A stretch of DNA of 64,000 nt from Papaver somniferum (Eukaryota; Streptophyta; Magnoliopsida; Ranunculales; Papaveraceae). Positions 35,521-45,652 of the stretch are shown here, piece by piece. The notes beneath the pieces are model-generated. The model had not been told where the DNA came from. It saw nothing but the letters and a program-made list of their open reading frames with translations, and made no database searches. The stretch covers positions 101,062,279-101,126,278 of the forward strand of contig NC_039361.1 in the NCBI RefSeq assembly GCF_003573695.1, written 5' to 3'. The first letter of the stretch is position 1, and every line of letters starts with the position of its first letter. Position numbers and translations under genes: made by a program.

Positions 35521-35975
35521 GTTAATGAATGGTAGATGTTTTAGCCTTCTCAGTGTACGTTGGCATAGGTTTCAAGTATCTGAGGTGCACATCAATGGAA
35601 CCCGCAGTATGTTACGAATGTTGATACTCTAGAATAGAGCCAGTTACTTGCATATCCTTAAAACACAAACAAAGTTATCTTGTATTTGCTTATCTCTTTT
35701 TATTCTTCTCTGACTGAAAAATAGCTGTAGGTCTATATTTTTCAAGCACGAGTTACAGAAGTTTCTTAAGTTTGATTAACTAATGAAGCTATCAATTAAT
35801 GTACCTTAACCAACATACGATTTAGTCATTTAGTGAATATATATTAATGTTATCCAACTGTACACACTTGTCCTGCTCACTTGGATTTTACATTTGACTC
35901 ATCTTAATTACGTATCTGATAGCTAACCTAATTTGCGCACTGCCAACATCATCAACATCACAATTTTTTTGTATT

Positions 35976-36158
35976 AAGAAGCAGAGCATCAATTCAAGTC
36001 CATATCAGAAGCCTCCCAAATTGTCAATAAGTCCACCACTAATCCCAATCGGTAACGAACAAGAGAGTCAAGAAGAAAGTATATTAGGTTCACTAGGGAA
36101 GCTGTTTGTCAATGCCGCGGAATCTGCAGCAGAAATTATGGTTTCATCTTATTTATGA
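35976..36158 (+). pseudogene. Second exon-like frame, unrecognised
   Basis: After a T-run and TATTAAG (acceptor-like), a frame is open for about 60 codons. It contains PPKLSISPPLIPIGNEQ and ESILGSLGKLFVNAAESAAEIM and stops with TGA at 36156. The Ser/Pro-rich then Ala/Glu helical make-up looks like real coding sequence. No family recognised; possibly a second captured gene. Confidence 0.38.
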
Positions 36159-36860
36159 TGAAGACAAAACTGGTTTCATCCTATTTACGATGAAACCAAA
36201 ACTGGTTTCATCATATTTTAGCTATGGAGATGACGGTAGTGGTGGTGCTGGTGCCATTGGTAGTCGAAGATGGAAGTGGTCTGTAGTGCTGGTGCCAGTG
36301 GTGGCAGCAGTGGCAGATTTCAGCGACGACATGGGTGAATGACGTTCGGTGGCGGTGGTAGGCGGCAACGGTGCTGATAATTAGTGATGGCGGGGGGCGG
36401 TCATGGTGCAGGTGGCGGTGCAGCAGGTGTTGGCGGTGGCTGGTAGTGGTGGTGCAATGGCGCAGTGCTGGTGGTGCTGGTCGGCAGTGGTGCTGGTGGT
36501 TGGTGATGGCGGTGGACGGTTGTGGTGCTTGTGGTGGTGCTGGATGGTGGAGGTGGCTGGTAGTGGTGGTGCAATGACGCATTGCGGCGGACTGTGGTGA
36601 TGGTGGCGGCGCGGTGGTGGTGGTAGTTGGTCACGGTGGTTGGCGGTGGTGTTGGTCGAGGTGGTTATTGGTGAAATGACAATATGTGGAAAAATGATGA
36701 AACCAATTTCGGTTTCATCTATTTTTGGTGAAACCAATTTTGGTTCCATCATTTTTTCAGTTCGGTTTCATCATTTTTCACGAGAAATTGTTTGCACGAG
36801 AAATTTTGGTTCCATCATTTTTTCAGTTTGGTTTCATCATTTTTTCTCATTTCAGTTTAG
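36141..36860 (+). repeat. Dispersed GGTTTCATC repeats
   Basis: TGGTTTCATC / CGGTTTCATC / TGGTTCCATC words with intervening ATTTTTTCAG or AAAACT recur at 36140-36215 and 36690-36860 on both sides of the GC-rich block, a degenerate repeat of about 30-40 bp. Confidence 0.6.
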
Positions 36861-37370
36861 TTGCATCATTTGTTCTCATTTTGTTGAACATTGATCAATC
36901 AAATTAATTATTTGTGGTGGTGGCGGCTGGTTGTTGTTGGTGGTCGGTCATAATGATGGTGTTTGCTCGGTGACGGTGGTGGTCGTCGTCAACGATTGTC
37001 TGTGGTTGTGGTCGATGGCTGCGGTGGTATTTGGGCAGGTGGTGGCGTGGTGGTGGTTGGCGACAGTGGTGGTGGTTGGTGACGGCGGCGGTTGGCAGTG
37101 AGGGTAGTCGGCGGCGGCGATGGTGATGGTGGCGGAGGTCGGTGGCGGCGGCGGTCGGCGACAGTGGTCGGCTGCGGTGGTGGGCGTTGGCGTTGGCGGT
37201 GGCGACAGTGGTCGGCGGTGGTTGTTGGTGGGCGGCGGTGGTGGTAGTCGTCGGAGGCGGCGGTCGGCGATGGTGGTCGGAGGCGGAGGTGGTCGGCGGC
37301 GGAGGTGGTCGGTGGCGGTGGTCGGCGGTTGCGATGTTGCTGGTGGTTTGTTGTTGTTGGTGGTGATAAT
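36220..37370 (+). repeat. GC-rich GGTGGYGGT low-complexity block
   Basis: Strongly G-rich on the plus strand: GGTGGTGGT, GGCGGTGGTCGGCGG and similar triplet words, in two stretches (about 36220-36690 and 36900-37370). The composition is very unlike the AT-rich surroundings. Long frames on both strands (Gly/Val-rich plus, His/Pro-rich minus) are by-products of the triplet repeat. Confidence 0.8.
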
Positions 37371-37538
37371 TAAATAAAATTTAAAGGTGGGGTTGATTTT
37401 TGTTTTTGTTGGGGTGATTTAAATAGTAAAAGGATAATATAGACAGTTTATAATATTTGGGGTTTTTGTATCACTTTTGTTTGGATGGATTTTTTATGAT
37501 GAGTTTTTGGGGTTATAGCTCGCGGACCGATTACGAAA

Positions 37539-38909
37539 TTATATAATTAATGAAATTTTGAGGGGGAGCATTTTCGAAGATACAGTATGTATACATGTTC
37601 ACGTGATAGAGATTGGCATTCGCATACGCATACGCGACGTAAGCGACCAAACTGTGTATGAAACTAAATTAACCACTGCTGATAATGAATACGCCTAAAG
37701 CTTTTTAGTTAATTTGTTTTCTCTTGTCTGGTTTTTCTTTTTCCTGCTTTTTCATTTCCTTAATTTATTAGTGGTATAATATGTAATACTACCTCTCATC
37801 TAGTGACTCTTGTCATTTCCCCCTCCCATTGATTCTATATTCTTTTCTGCCTCTTACAGTAGTACTAGCAGACCTAATTAGGGTTTCACTCTTCTCCTTA
37901 TAATGATATTTATGGGTTCTTTCAAGAGTTAGTCTTTAGTGATTTTCATGAGAAATGGACTCCCATTAAACTCTAGATATAGCTCAGAGAATTAATCAAG
38001 GGAAAAGCTGAACCTGAATCTATTCACATGGTGCAAGTTTCTTTCCTAATTCTGGTCACCAGAAGAATACTAGTACTACCTAGCTGAGAGTTTGCTACCA
38101 TATATTTGGCAGGTATATACATATATATATGTAACATCTCTTTAATTAGTTTTGATCAGACTGAGCGTGTTTTCTTGTATCTTTTATCTTTTCATGCTGG
38201 TTAATTCGTTGTTCTCTTGTATGATACTGCAAGTTTAATTAGTCGAGTTCATCAAGATCTTTTAATGCTTTACTTTTATGGCCGTGTAGTTGTTTTTCTT
38301 TTCTTTTGCTTGATCCGTAGCTAATTTGCTAAGTGGGGTAGTAGATGTTGATGTCTGTACAATCACGTCATGATTTTAACTAAATTCTGCGTGCGCGTAT
38401 ATAGCTAGAGATGTCCTCATGTACTGAGAACAAAGTTAAGATAGAACGATAAGAAATCAGCGCGCTACTCTGATCTAGTATTGACTTAGGCTGGAGTTCA
38501 ATCTTTTTGATGATGAGTTTTTTTTTTTTTTTTTTCTTTTTTTATGATGATAATATTTAAGTAAGTAGGAAAACTTCTCACTTCTTCAGACTTCAGTTCT
38601 TAGCTAGGCCTATGTTCAAAATGTTTCGTTTCGGTTGATATAAAGCAAATTTAAATTCTAAATTAAAGAAACTAACAAAGCATGACTATAAATTAAGAAT
38701 CAAACCATGAACTATCGAGGAATTTCTGTCATGGGATGCGTTAAGTGCACGGTGAGAGTGTTTCTAGGTAACCACAACCCTAAACCTTGGACATAAATAA
38801 TGAATCTAGTTAAATACATTTTTTTGGCACTGCTTATCGTATGCTGAATTAATGTATGATCGATCATTTCAGTGGGTGTGTTTCTTGTTTGGTTGTAGTG
38901 ATCATCAAG
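37539..38909 (+). promoter_or_regulatory. 5' flank of the interrupted LBD gene
   Basis: The sequence upstream of the LBD start codon. It contains TATATACATATATATATG near 38112, a long T-run at about 38519-38545, and just before the ATG a pyrimidine-rich GTTTCTTGTTTGGTTGTAG that could be the acceptor of a 5'-UTR intron. No promoter element can be assigned with certainty. An ACGCATACGC-type repeat lies near 37625. Confidence 0.4.
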
Positions 38910-38933
38910 ATGGGTTCTTTCAACTCTTCTTGT
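38910..38933 (+). pseudogene. LOB-domain (LBD) gene, 5' coding fragment (8 codons)
   Basis: ATG at 38910 followed by codons for MGSFNSSC, ending in the TGT that encodes the first cysteine of the LOB zinc-finger-like C block. The Copia insertion begins at the next base (38934). With one copy of the CTTGT TSD removed, the frame continues without a gap at 63787. The ATG follows GATCATCAAG and is the only start that reads into the LOB domain. LBD proteins are plant-specific DNA-binding regulators of lateral-organ boundaries and of root and leaf development. The insertion separates the start codon from the domain, so the allele as assembled should be null unless a 25-kb intron-like removal occurs, for which there is no splice evidence. 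Confidence 0.88.
38929..38933. other. Target-site duplication CTTGT (left)
   Basis: Matches 63782-63786. It is part of the LBD coding sequence (Ser-Cys codons). Confidence 0.9.
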
Positions 38934-39601
38934 TGTTGGAAACAATAAAGAAAATTCACACAAAATAAATCCCAAACAGCTGAGTCGCGGATTAGGTCGC
39001 TATCTTTAAGGTATTTCGCGACTCCGCCTCTTGATTATGTTGGCAGTCAAAAACTTGTCGAACACCTATGGGATAAAACAGCTGATTTTCTCTTGTTTGA
39101 TTTCTCTGCACCTTGAGAAATCGAACCAACTCTTACTCTATCTTACACTTGCTCAGAATACAAATAGATGAAAAAACTCAGTCATTCATCTTCTCCAAAA
39201 ACTGTCTTTTATAACTCAAAGGAAATCAATTCGGTTTAATGAGAATAAAATCAATAATAACTGCATACTTAAAATCCTCCATAACAGTAATAAAACAGCT
39301 AGAATATAAAACCGAAATTAATGAATTTAATTGAGAATATTAAGTTGACAAAAAACCGTTATGGAAATCAGAAGTTAAATCTGCAAAAAATTAACTTTTA
39401 AATCAGTAGACCTCCCAAGGCCCCGCTCTCCCATACTTTTTAAGTAATATAGATATATGTAATATACCTAGTCAAATGCATGGGGTGAGACTTGAACCCA
39501 AGTCTATAGTGTGGGAGCCCAAAATAATACCACCACACTAATTCTATAAGTTTGATATAATATTACAAAACTATGTTTTTAAATATATATATCTCCCAAC
39601 A
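38934..39601 (-). repeat. Copia LTR 1 (3' LTR of the first unit), 668 bp
   Basis: Plus-strand ends TGTTGGAAACAATAAAG ... ATCTCCCAACA. It contains an 8-bp inverted repeat GAGTCGCG/CGCGACTC (38982-38989 and 39017-39024) and a tRNA-like segment. Very similar to LTRs 2 and 3; the main length difference is a TA-rich run. Confidence 0.93.
39488..39540 (-). promoter_or_regulatory. tRNA-like pol III A/B boxes in Copia LTR
   Basis: On the minus strand, TAGTGTGGTGG (39540-39530) fits the A-box consensus TRGYNNRNNGG and GGTTCAAGTCT (39498-39488) fits the B box GGTTCRANTCC at 10 of 11 positions. The 42-base offset is like that in tRNA genes. The same pair is in LTR 2 (58576-58566 and 58534-58524) and LTR 3 (63716-63706 and 63674-63664). 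Four of five T-stem pairs can form, but there is no acceptor stem, so it is not a tRNA gene. It may be a SINE head absorbed into the LTR. Confidence 0.5.
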
Positions 39602-39612
39602 ATCCCCCACTT
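39602..39612 (-). other. Polypurine tract of Copia unit 1
   Basis: On the minus strand AAGTGGGGGAT directly precedes the 3' LTR. The identical tract is at 58642-58652 for unit 2. Confidence 0.8.
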
Positions 39613-40140
39613 ATATTTTAAAAACATTGAGCAAGTGTTGCATAGTTGTGCATCTGCAAAGGTGCCTTTCGACTTGAACCTCCGCATAGTGTTGAACTTT
39701 CTAAGTACCAGGTGACTAGAGTGACTTGCGTCTTGAACTCTAACTAATATTAGATTATTTAACACATACAACTATATCTAGAGTAAAGTCCTTAAGTTCG
39801 CACATTAAGGCCATGTGCTTATACCTTTTTTAACAAATGATCTATAGAAATGCCCAATTTCTCATAGAAGGCGGACACACCTTCACATTCGTATAGGTGA
39901 GTCTATCAAGAATACTCCTGTGTATACCACTCTAACATAAGATCTATAGACATCATTAAGATTTAAAAAAAAAACTCAACCTGTTTCCCATTTCAGGATA
40001 TCATGCTATGGGAATGCATGACTCTATCATATCATTTATAACTTCGTCTAGTCCCTATGAACCTATTTCTAGGTTGGGTATCCATTACAAATGACTCGAC
40101 TTCTAACGGGCAAAAGTCCCATGCTTTTAGAGGTATTCCA
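39613..40140. other. 3' non-coding region of Copia unit 1
   Basis: No coding sequence between the RNase H end and the polypurine tract. The same region in unit 2 is 58653-59135. Confidence 0.6.
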
Positions 40141-40621
40141 TTACTTTTCTCTTGCTAATCCTTTCGTCAAAGGATCAGCTAAGTTTCCTTCAGATCTCAC
40201 ATGATCTACTCTAACAACGTGAGTTGTGAGAAATTCTCTAACTGTGTCGTGCTTTCGACGTATCTGTCGATTTTTATTGTTATTATAACAATTCTCTACT
40301 ACTCTGATAGCTGCAGTACTATCGCAGTGGATCAAAGTGGCTGGTATCAGTTTTTCCCATACTGGAATGTCTGACAACAGACACTTCAGCCATCCTGCCT
40401 CTTCACTAGCTGTTGCTAGTGCCATCAATTCAGCCTCCATCGTAGATTGGGCTATAATTGTCTGTTTCTTTGATCTCCAAGATACAGGGCCCCCAGCAAT
40501 AGTAAAAAACATATCCACTGGTGGCCTTGGAATCATCTGAAAGAGTGTTTGAATTAGCATCGCTAAATCCTTCAAGGACTGCGGGATACCTCTTATAGTG
40601 TAATCCTAGGTTTCTGGTTCT
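40141..40621 (-). pseudogene. Copia unit 1 RNase H
   Basis: Encodes the C-terminal RNase [20 protein letters not shown], then ALATASEEAGWLKCLL, IHCDSTAAI and DHVRSEGNLADPLTKGL, all standard for Copia. A frame change separates it from the reverse transcriptase piece upstream. In vivo it would remove the RNA template strand during reverse transcription. Confidence 0.85.
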
Positions 40622-41350
40622 TTACAGATGCCGCATAACCCTCTCAATAGCATCCCAATGTTCCAAACTAGGATTATTGGTAAACCTGCACAGAACTCCC
40701 ACTGCATATGCAATGTCTGGTCTAGTACAATCAGTTGCATAACGCAGACTTACAATTATACTAGCATATTCAGATTGTCTAACACTTTCTCCAGTATTCT
40801 TAAACAATTTCAAATTAGGATCAAACGGAGTACAAACAGGTTTACAATCAAAATGTTCATACTTCCTCAGAATTTTTTCAATGTAGTGAGATTGATCTAA
40901 AGAAATACCACTATCAGTTCTAGTTATTTTGATTCCCAAGATTACACTAGCTTCACCCAAATCTTTCATGTCAAAATTCGAACTAAGCATGCTTTTAGTT
41001 TCATTGACAACAAATAAATTGGAACCAAATATCAACAAATCATCCACATACAAGCAAACAATCACACACACATCATTCTCAGATTTATAATAGATGCATT
41101 TGTCACCCTCATTTATTCTGAAATTATTTGAAATCATTAAATTATCAAATTTCTCATGCCATTGTTTAGGAGCTTGTTTCAAACCATAAAGAGATTTTTC
41201 TAGCTTACATACTTTTTTTTCTTGTCCAGGAATTACAAAACCTTCAGGTTGTTCCATGTAAATTTCCTCTTCTAGTTCACCATTCAAAAAAGCAGTTTTA
41301 ACATCCATTTGGTGAATAACAAGATTATGAACAGCAGCAACAGCAATCAA
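40622..41350 (-). pseudogene. Copia unit 1 reverse transcriptase
   Basis: A 242-codon frame with the family landmarks: MDVKTAFLNGELEEEIYMEQPEGF near the start (first catalytic Asp), CKLEKSLYGLKQAPKQW, the catalytic YVDDLLIFG box, LGIKI, and ATDCTRPDIAYAVG. Immediately upstream, the corresponding Gln-Arg-Glu codons of unit 2 are interrupted by TGA in this copy, so the polyprotein cannot be read through. Copia RT copies genomic RNA to cDNA in virus-like particles. Confidence 0.88.
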
Positions 41351-41757
41351 AACACGTATTGATGTTAATCTAGTAACAGGAGAATAAGTATCAAAAAAGT
41401 ATATGTTTTCTCATTGCCTAAATCCTTTAGCAACCAGTCTAGCCTTGTGCTTATCTACTGTTCCATCAGGTTTGAGTTTCATTTTCAAAACCTATTTACA
41501 ACCTATAGGATTACAACCAGGAGGTAAATCTACTATACGCCAAGTTCCATTAGACATATGAGAATCCCATTCATTATCTACAACTTCTTGCCATAAACTA
41601 GACTCTGCAGAACTAAACGCCTCTTGTAAATTAGAAGGTTCTTCCTCTATATCATAAAATTCAAAATCGGGATATTTATCTTTTGTCTCAGTCCTAGCTC
41701 TTTTACTACGTCTAGGTTCAACTTCAGTGATCCTAGCTTCTTCACTTCTAGGTTCTT
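41351..41757 (-). pseudogene. Copia unit 1 integrase-RT linker, frameshifted
   Basis: Similar to unit 2 (60380-60800), which carries EPRRSKRSRTETKD and SSLWQEAIYNEWDSH, but a one-base deletion near 41893 (a missing T in a TTATTATTA run) puts it out of frame with the upstream integrase. Confidence 0.7.
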
Positions 41758-42225
41758 CTAATCTAGGTTCAGAATCAGAACTAGGTGAAGTACTAGGTAA
41801 AAAAACCCCACTATTACCCCCACTATTTCTAGATTTAAAAGGAAATCTCTCTTCAAAGAAATCAACATCAATAGATTCAATAACAACCTTATATTAATAT
41901 CAAAGAACCTATAAGCTTTACTGTTTTGAGCATAACCAATAAAAATAAATTCATAAGCTCTACTTTCTAACTTATGTCTTTTAGGATCAGGTTTTCTAAC
42001 GAAAGCTAAACAACCCAAAACTCTAAAATAAGAGACATTAGGTTTTCTATCTCTCCAGATTTCATAAGGAGATATCTTGGTTTTAATATTGGGAATGCGA
42101 TTCAAAACATAGCAAACAGTCAACAAACATTCACCCCACCAATGGGAAGCAGCACCAGAACTAAGCAAACAAGCAACAGTAAGTTCAGTCAGTGTACGAT
42201 TCTTTCTTTCAGCTTTTCCATTCAT
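41758..42225 (-). pseudogene. Copia unit 1 integrase C-terminal half
   Basis: Carries MNGKAERKNRTLTELT, which contains the third catalytic residue (Glu) of the DDE integrase, then WWGECLLTVCYVLNRIP, FRVLGCLAFVRKPDPKRHK and FIFIGYAQNSKAYRFFD. It goes out of frame after FDIN because of a single-base deletion relative to unit 2. Confidence 0.85.
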
Positions 42226-42257
42226 TTGAGGATTATATGGAGCAGTTCTTTCATGTA

Positions 42258-43571
42258 TTATGCCATTATTTTGATAAATTCAGTAAAAGGAGCAGAATTA
42301 TATTCAGTGCCTCTATCACTACGAAACCTCTTAATTTTTCTACCAAACTGATTTTCAATTTCAGCAATAAAGCTTTTAAATTTTTCAATAGCTTCATTCT
42401 TATGGCTCAAAAAATAAACATAAGTATAATTAGAACAATCATCAATGAACGTCATGATATACCTCTTCCCATTTCTAGTTAGGATACCTTCATATTCACA
42501 CAAATCAGAATGTATTAAATCTAGTGGTTTGGATTCTCTTACAACAGATTTATGTGAAGTTTTGGTTATTTTTGCTTGACTCCAGTATTCACATTTTTCA
42601 AATTCATTTTCAGAAAATGTAGGGAGGACAGCTAACTTGCTCATGTTATTTAGTAACTTTTTACCCACATAAGAAAGCCTACCATGCCAAACATTAAAAT
42701 TGCAAACCATATAAGCAGAAGATTCAATTTTATTCATGGCATCAACATTAAGCTTAAACATTCCATCAGTAGCATAACCCTTTCCTACAAAACTCTTATT
42801 CTTAGTTATAGTGTAAATATCAGACCCAATAGTTTGAAACAACCCAGCCTTGTTGAGAAGATAGCCGGAAACAAGGTTCTTTCCCATTTCTGGAGTGTGA
42901 AGGACATCTTTCAGCATGAGTGTCTTCCCAGAAGTAAACTTCAACTCTATCGTACCAGAATCTTTCACCATAGTGTTGTGAGAGTCTCCCAACAACTCTT
43001 TCTTATCCTTGGTTTCAGCATAACTCTTAAACATGGACCTATCAAAACAACAATGACGCGAAGCACCACTGTCTATCCACCACCCATCGAATCCACCAAC
43101 CATGTAGAACTCTGGATCAGAGACCATGGCAATTATAACGTCACTCACAGCATTAGCTTGTGCGTTATTCTTTTCCTTGTTAAACCTGCAATTCCTAGCC
43201 ATGTGGTTTGATTTACCACAGGTATAACAAAGAAACTCAGAATTAGAATTCTGTCCATTTTTCGATGGGTGTTGGTTCTTGTTTTGATTAGGCCTTCCTC
43301 CACCTTTCTTCTGGTTCGGGTTAGGTTTCATATCCTTTTTCTTAGGTTTCAAACTGGGATGAGTCTTATCGTTAGAAACAATGAGAATCTCTTCCTTCTT
43401 ATCTTGTTTCCGAGCTTCTTCGTCAACCCTGAGCTTAACAATCAAACTTTCAAGAGAAAATTCTTTAGTCTTGTGACGCAAAGTATTACGAAAATCTTTC
43501 CAGCAAGGTGGTAACTTTTCAATCATTACAGAAACTTGAAATTGTTCATCAGTTTTCATACCTTCGGCCAC
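42258..43571 (-). pseudogene. Copia unit 1 gag C-terminus, protease, integrase N-terminus
   Basis: A 437-codon frame. From the N-terminus: gag helix region (KLPPCWKDFRNTLRHKTKEF), a CCHC zinc knuckle CYTCGKSNHMARNC (about residues 114-127), the aspartic protease active site WWIDSGASRHCC, a GAG-pre-integrase segment NVWHGRLSYVGKKLLNN, then the integrase core with HSDLCEYEGI (first Asp) and FRSDRGTEYNS (second Asp). It is open to 42258, just short of the catalytic Glu piece. A stop in the short gap to the upstream gag piece (HEL-stop-NIYHE) breaks the polyprotein. Confidence 0.9.
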
Positions 43572-43589
43572 AATTTCGTGGTAAATGTT

Positions 43590-43777
43590 TTAAAGTTCAT
43601 GAGCCCGTGCAACAACTGATCTATCATCCACCATTTGGTATCTCACATAGCGGCTCACAACATATTTCTTTGAACCAGCTTCCTCGGTGTCATATTTTTT
43701 CTGTAATGCATCCCATACATCTTTAGCAGTTTCAAAAGTTGAATAATACTCGTATAAATCATCAGATAATGCGTTAA
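43590..43777 (-). pseudogene. Copia unit 1 gag, middle piece
   Basis: Encodes DLYEYYSTFETAKDVWDAL and KKYDTEEAGSKKYVVSRYV, the central gag segment of plant Copia elements. Its upstream end is cut by element A at 43778; the N-terminal gag piece lies 13.8 kb away at 57568-57892. Confidence 0.85.
43773..43777. other. Target-site duplication GTTAA of element A (left)
   Basis: Repeated at 57563-57567. Copia unit 2 has the uninterrupted site as TGTGTTAAGAATG at about 62761, confirming the empty-site sequence. Confidence 0.92.
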
Positions 43778-44620
43778 TGATAGACACATTTTTGTGTCTA
43801 AATTGATCTCAATACTATATATTGTTGGCACTCGATTTCGTATTTATTATGGTGTTTTATGTGTTTGTAGGTATTTTGGGCAATAGACGTTTTTGGAGAA
43901 ATCAGCTCGAAAAGTTGCTAAAGGCACCTCCGGAGGATACCTGCTAAAGGTACCCCATTTTGGATAAGGGGCATCCAATTTATAAGGGGCACCTATCTGT
44001 TATGGGCACCTCAGACTTCGCTAAAGTTCTCGGTGCTAACAGGGAAAGAAGATACTCGGAATTTTGGACCGGCTTTGGACAAGGCTTTAGCGAGATTCAA
44101 GGGGATTGTGGCTTGGATTCGGACTGGATTTGGTGTATTTGATCTAAACAGGAACGGTAATCCTTTTAGATTCCATAAAATAAGGATAGAATTCTGTTTC
44201 ACGTAGAACATAAGAGGTGGAGATATTGCCAGAGTTTGGACGAGATCCTATTGAAGTTTTTCAAGGATTTGGGTTCTGATTTGGAATTGGGTTATTCTGT
44301 TGGAGTATTTGACGGATTTGGATTGGTCTTGGATTGATGCGGTGAAACAGGGATGCTGAGAAGTTTGTTTCGAAGAAAACGAACAAGTTTCCATACTTAT
44401 CTCACGTAAACAAGGCAAGAGAGAGTCTCGGGAGTTAAGTCATTTTTTTGGAAGTTGCGTACAACTTTGGAGAGTATACTTTCTCAGGATTCTATTCTAT
44501 CGAGTTGGAAGATTTGTTAACAAAACAAAGACGCGGTGAAGAGCAGAAAAGGGAGGAAAAGCCCGAGACTTTCGTGTGAAGTAAAAGAGACTTTCATCGA
44601 CGATTAAACGGGCTGTCATG

Positions 44621-44672
<52 letters not shown>

Positions 44673-45468
44673 TATCTTGGGGGGGGGGGGGTCCCAAAAG
44701 AGGGTGTCGAGTAGTTTGGGGCCTTTACGTAGTTTAGGGGAAGCTCTGGTACGAAGAAATCACGCTGTAGAGAAAGTTGCAGCAGCAGGAGGAAGAAGAC
44801 GAAGTTGAAGAACATTAGACGACCCAAGTCAGTCGCAGAAAAGTGTGGTTTATCCACGACAAACATAGTATCGTTCCCAGCAGTCTTACATCTTCTGTAT
44901 CGTTAGTAACAGTCGATCTGCCACGCATATAAATGTTGCAATTGATCTGTTTTATCTTTTTCTTGTATTTTCACTCTCTTCAAACACTTTGGAGCCATGA
45001 ATAAATATTTTGAGCATGTTTTTGATATGAGGAGCTAAACCCAACAGTGGGACGACGGAGGAATCCCTTTTTCATCATTGTGGTAATTCTATTAATTCTT
45101 AATATGACTTTTTTGCACTAAAATTGAATTGATTTATGATTTCTCTTGAATGGTTGTGGTTTCAATTAACGGGTCATGCTTAGCTTAAGTGTTTTGATGT
45201 CCCATGCTTTATATTTACAGTCATTACTTTCGGAATCTACGTTGGCAAAGAATAAGAGTCAATAATCTTTATCATATGAGCTATAATTGTGTAGAATTGA
45301 TTTTTGAACCACGTGAGTATGAAAATTGGTGAAATCCCGAGTCTCAGTACCTCTCGTTATTGTGACAACTTTTTTTTGTGTACATATTTTCTTTATTATT
45401 AAGTATGAAATCGAGTCTACACAAGTCCGAGTTGAACGAACTTTATTTACCACTATAAAACTACTTCA
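43778..45468 (+). repeat. Element A 5' LTR, 1691 bp
   Basis: Begins TGA then the perfect palindrome TAGACACATTTTTGTGTCTA (43781-43800). It includes a long (TA)n run at about 44621-44672 and a G-run at 44677-44690, which explain most of the length difference from the 3' LTR. ATGAATAAATATTTTGAGC near 44997 could serve as poly(A) signal. Ends CTACTTCA. Confidence 0.9.
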
Positions 45469-45473
45469 ATTTT

Positions 45474-45490
45474 TGGCGTCGCCGACGCAG
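45474..45490 (+). other. Element A primer binding site
   Basis: TGGCGTCGCCGACGCAG, five bases after the LTR. Compare TGGCGCCGCCGACGCGG in element B. The TGGCGCC start is as in Tat/Athila-type Gypsy elements. Confidence 0.65.
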
Positions 45491-45652
45491 ATTTGTATTT
45501 AGATTTGTTTGAGGTTTATTTTTATTATTTTTTGTTCTTTTTTACGCGTTGTGGTATTTTTCGATTCTTTTCAGATTTGGAGCGAAGCTACAAGGAAAGA
45601 AAAATTGCTATAAAAGGAAAGCATCGCCAAAGAAGGAAAGAAAAGAGGAATC

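Larger units (their letters stand above)
33485..37529. mobile_element. Candidate Pack-MULE carrying several gene fragments
   Basis: An exact 9-bp direct repeat ATTACGAAA lies at 33476-33484 and 37530-37538; 9 bp is the standard Mutator TSD length. The segment between carries an FTSHI exon, another exon-like frame, a start-codon-bearing first-exon-like segment (33734-33886, MELHEKNDADSRDEEFE) and a GC-rich low-complexity block. The terminal inverted repeats are poor: the first ~23 bases of the two ends match at only about 13 positions, both reaching AACCCC. If the 9-bp repeat is chance, the gene fragments need another explanation (plain pseudogene, or a Helitron). Confidence 0.45.

Noticed and set aside
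35166..35525. Long extension of the FTSHI frame into a hydrophobic protein
   Set aside because: It runs past a clear splice donor into tandem ATGGTAGGATTCTTAGTT repeats, so it is intron sequence.
36211..37377. Several long open frames on both strands (His/Pro-rich, Gly/Val-rich proteins)
   Set aside because: They follow directly from GGTGGYGGT triplet repeats and overlap each other in many frames.
39482..39549. tRNA gene in the Copia LTR
   Set aside because: A and B boxes fit but no acceptor stem can form and one T-stem pair fails, so it was kept only as a tRNA-like segment.
42142..43211. Plus-strand frames of 69-175 codons across the Copia interior
   Set aside because: Antisense shadows of the gag-integrase region; the same shadows recur over unit 2.
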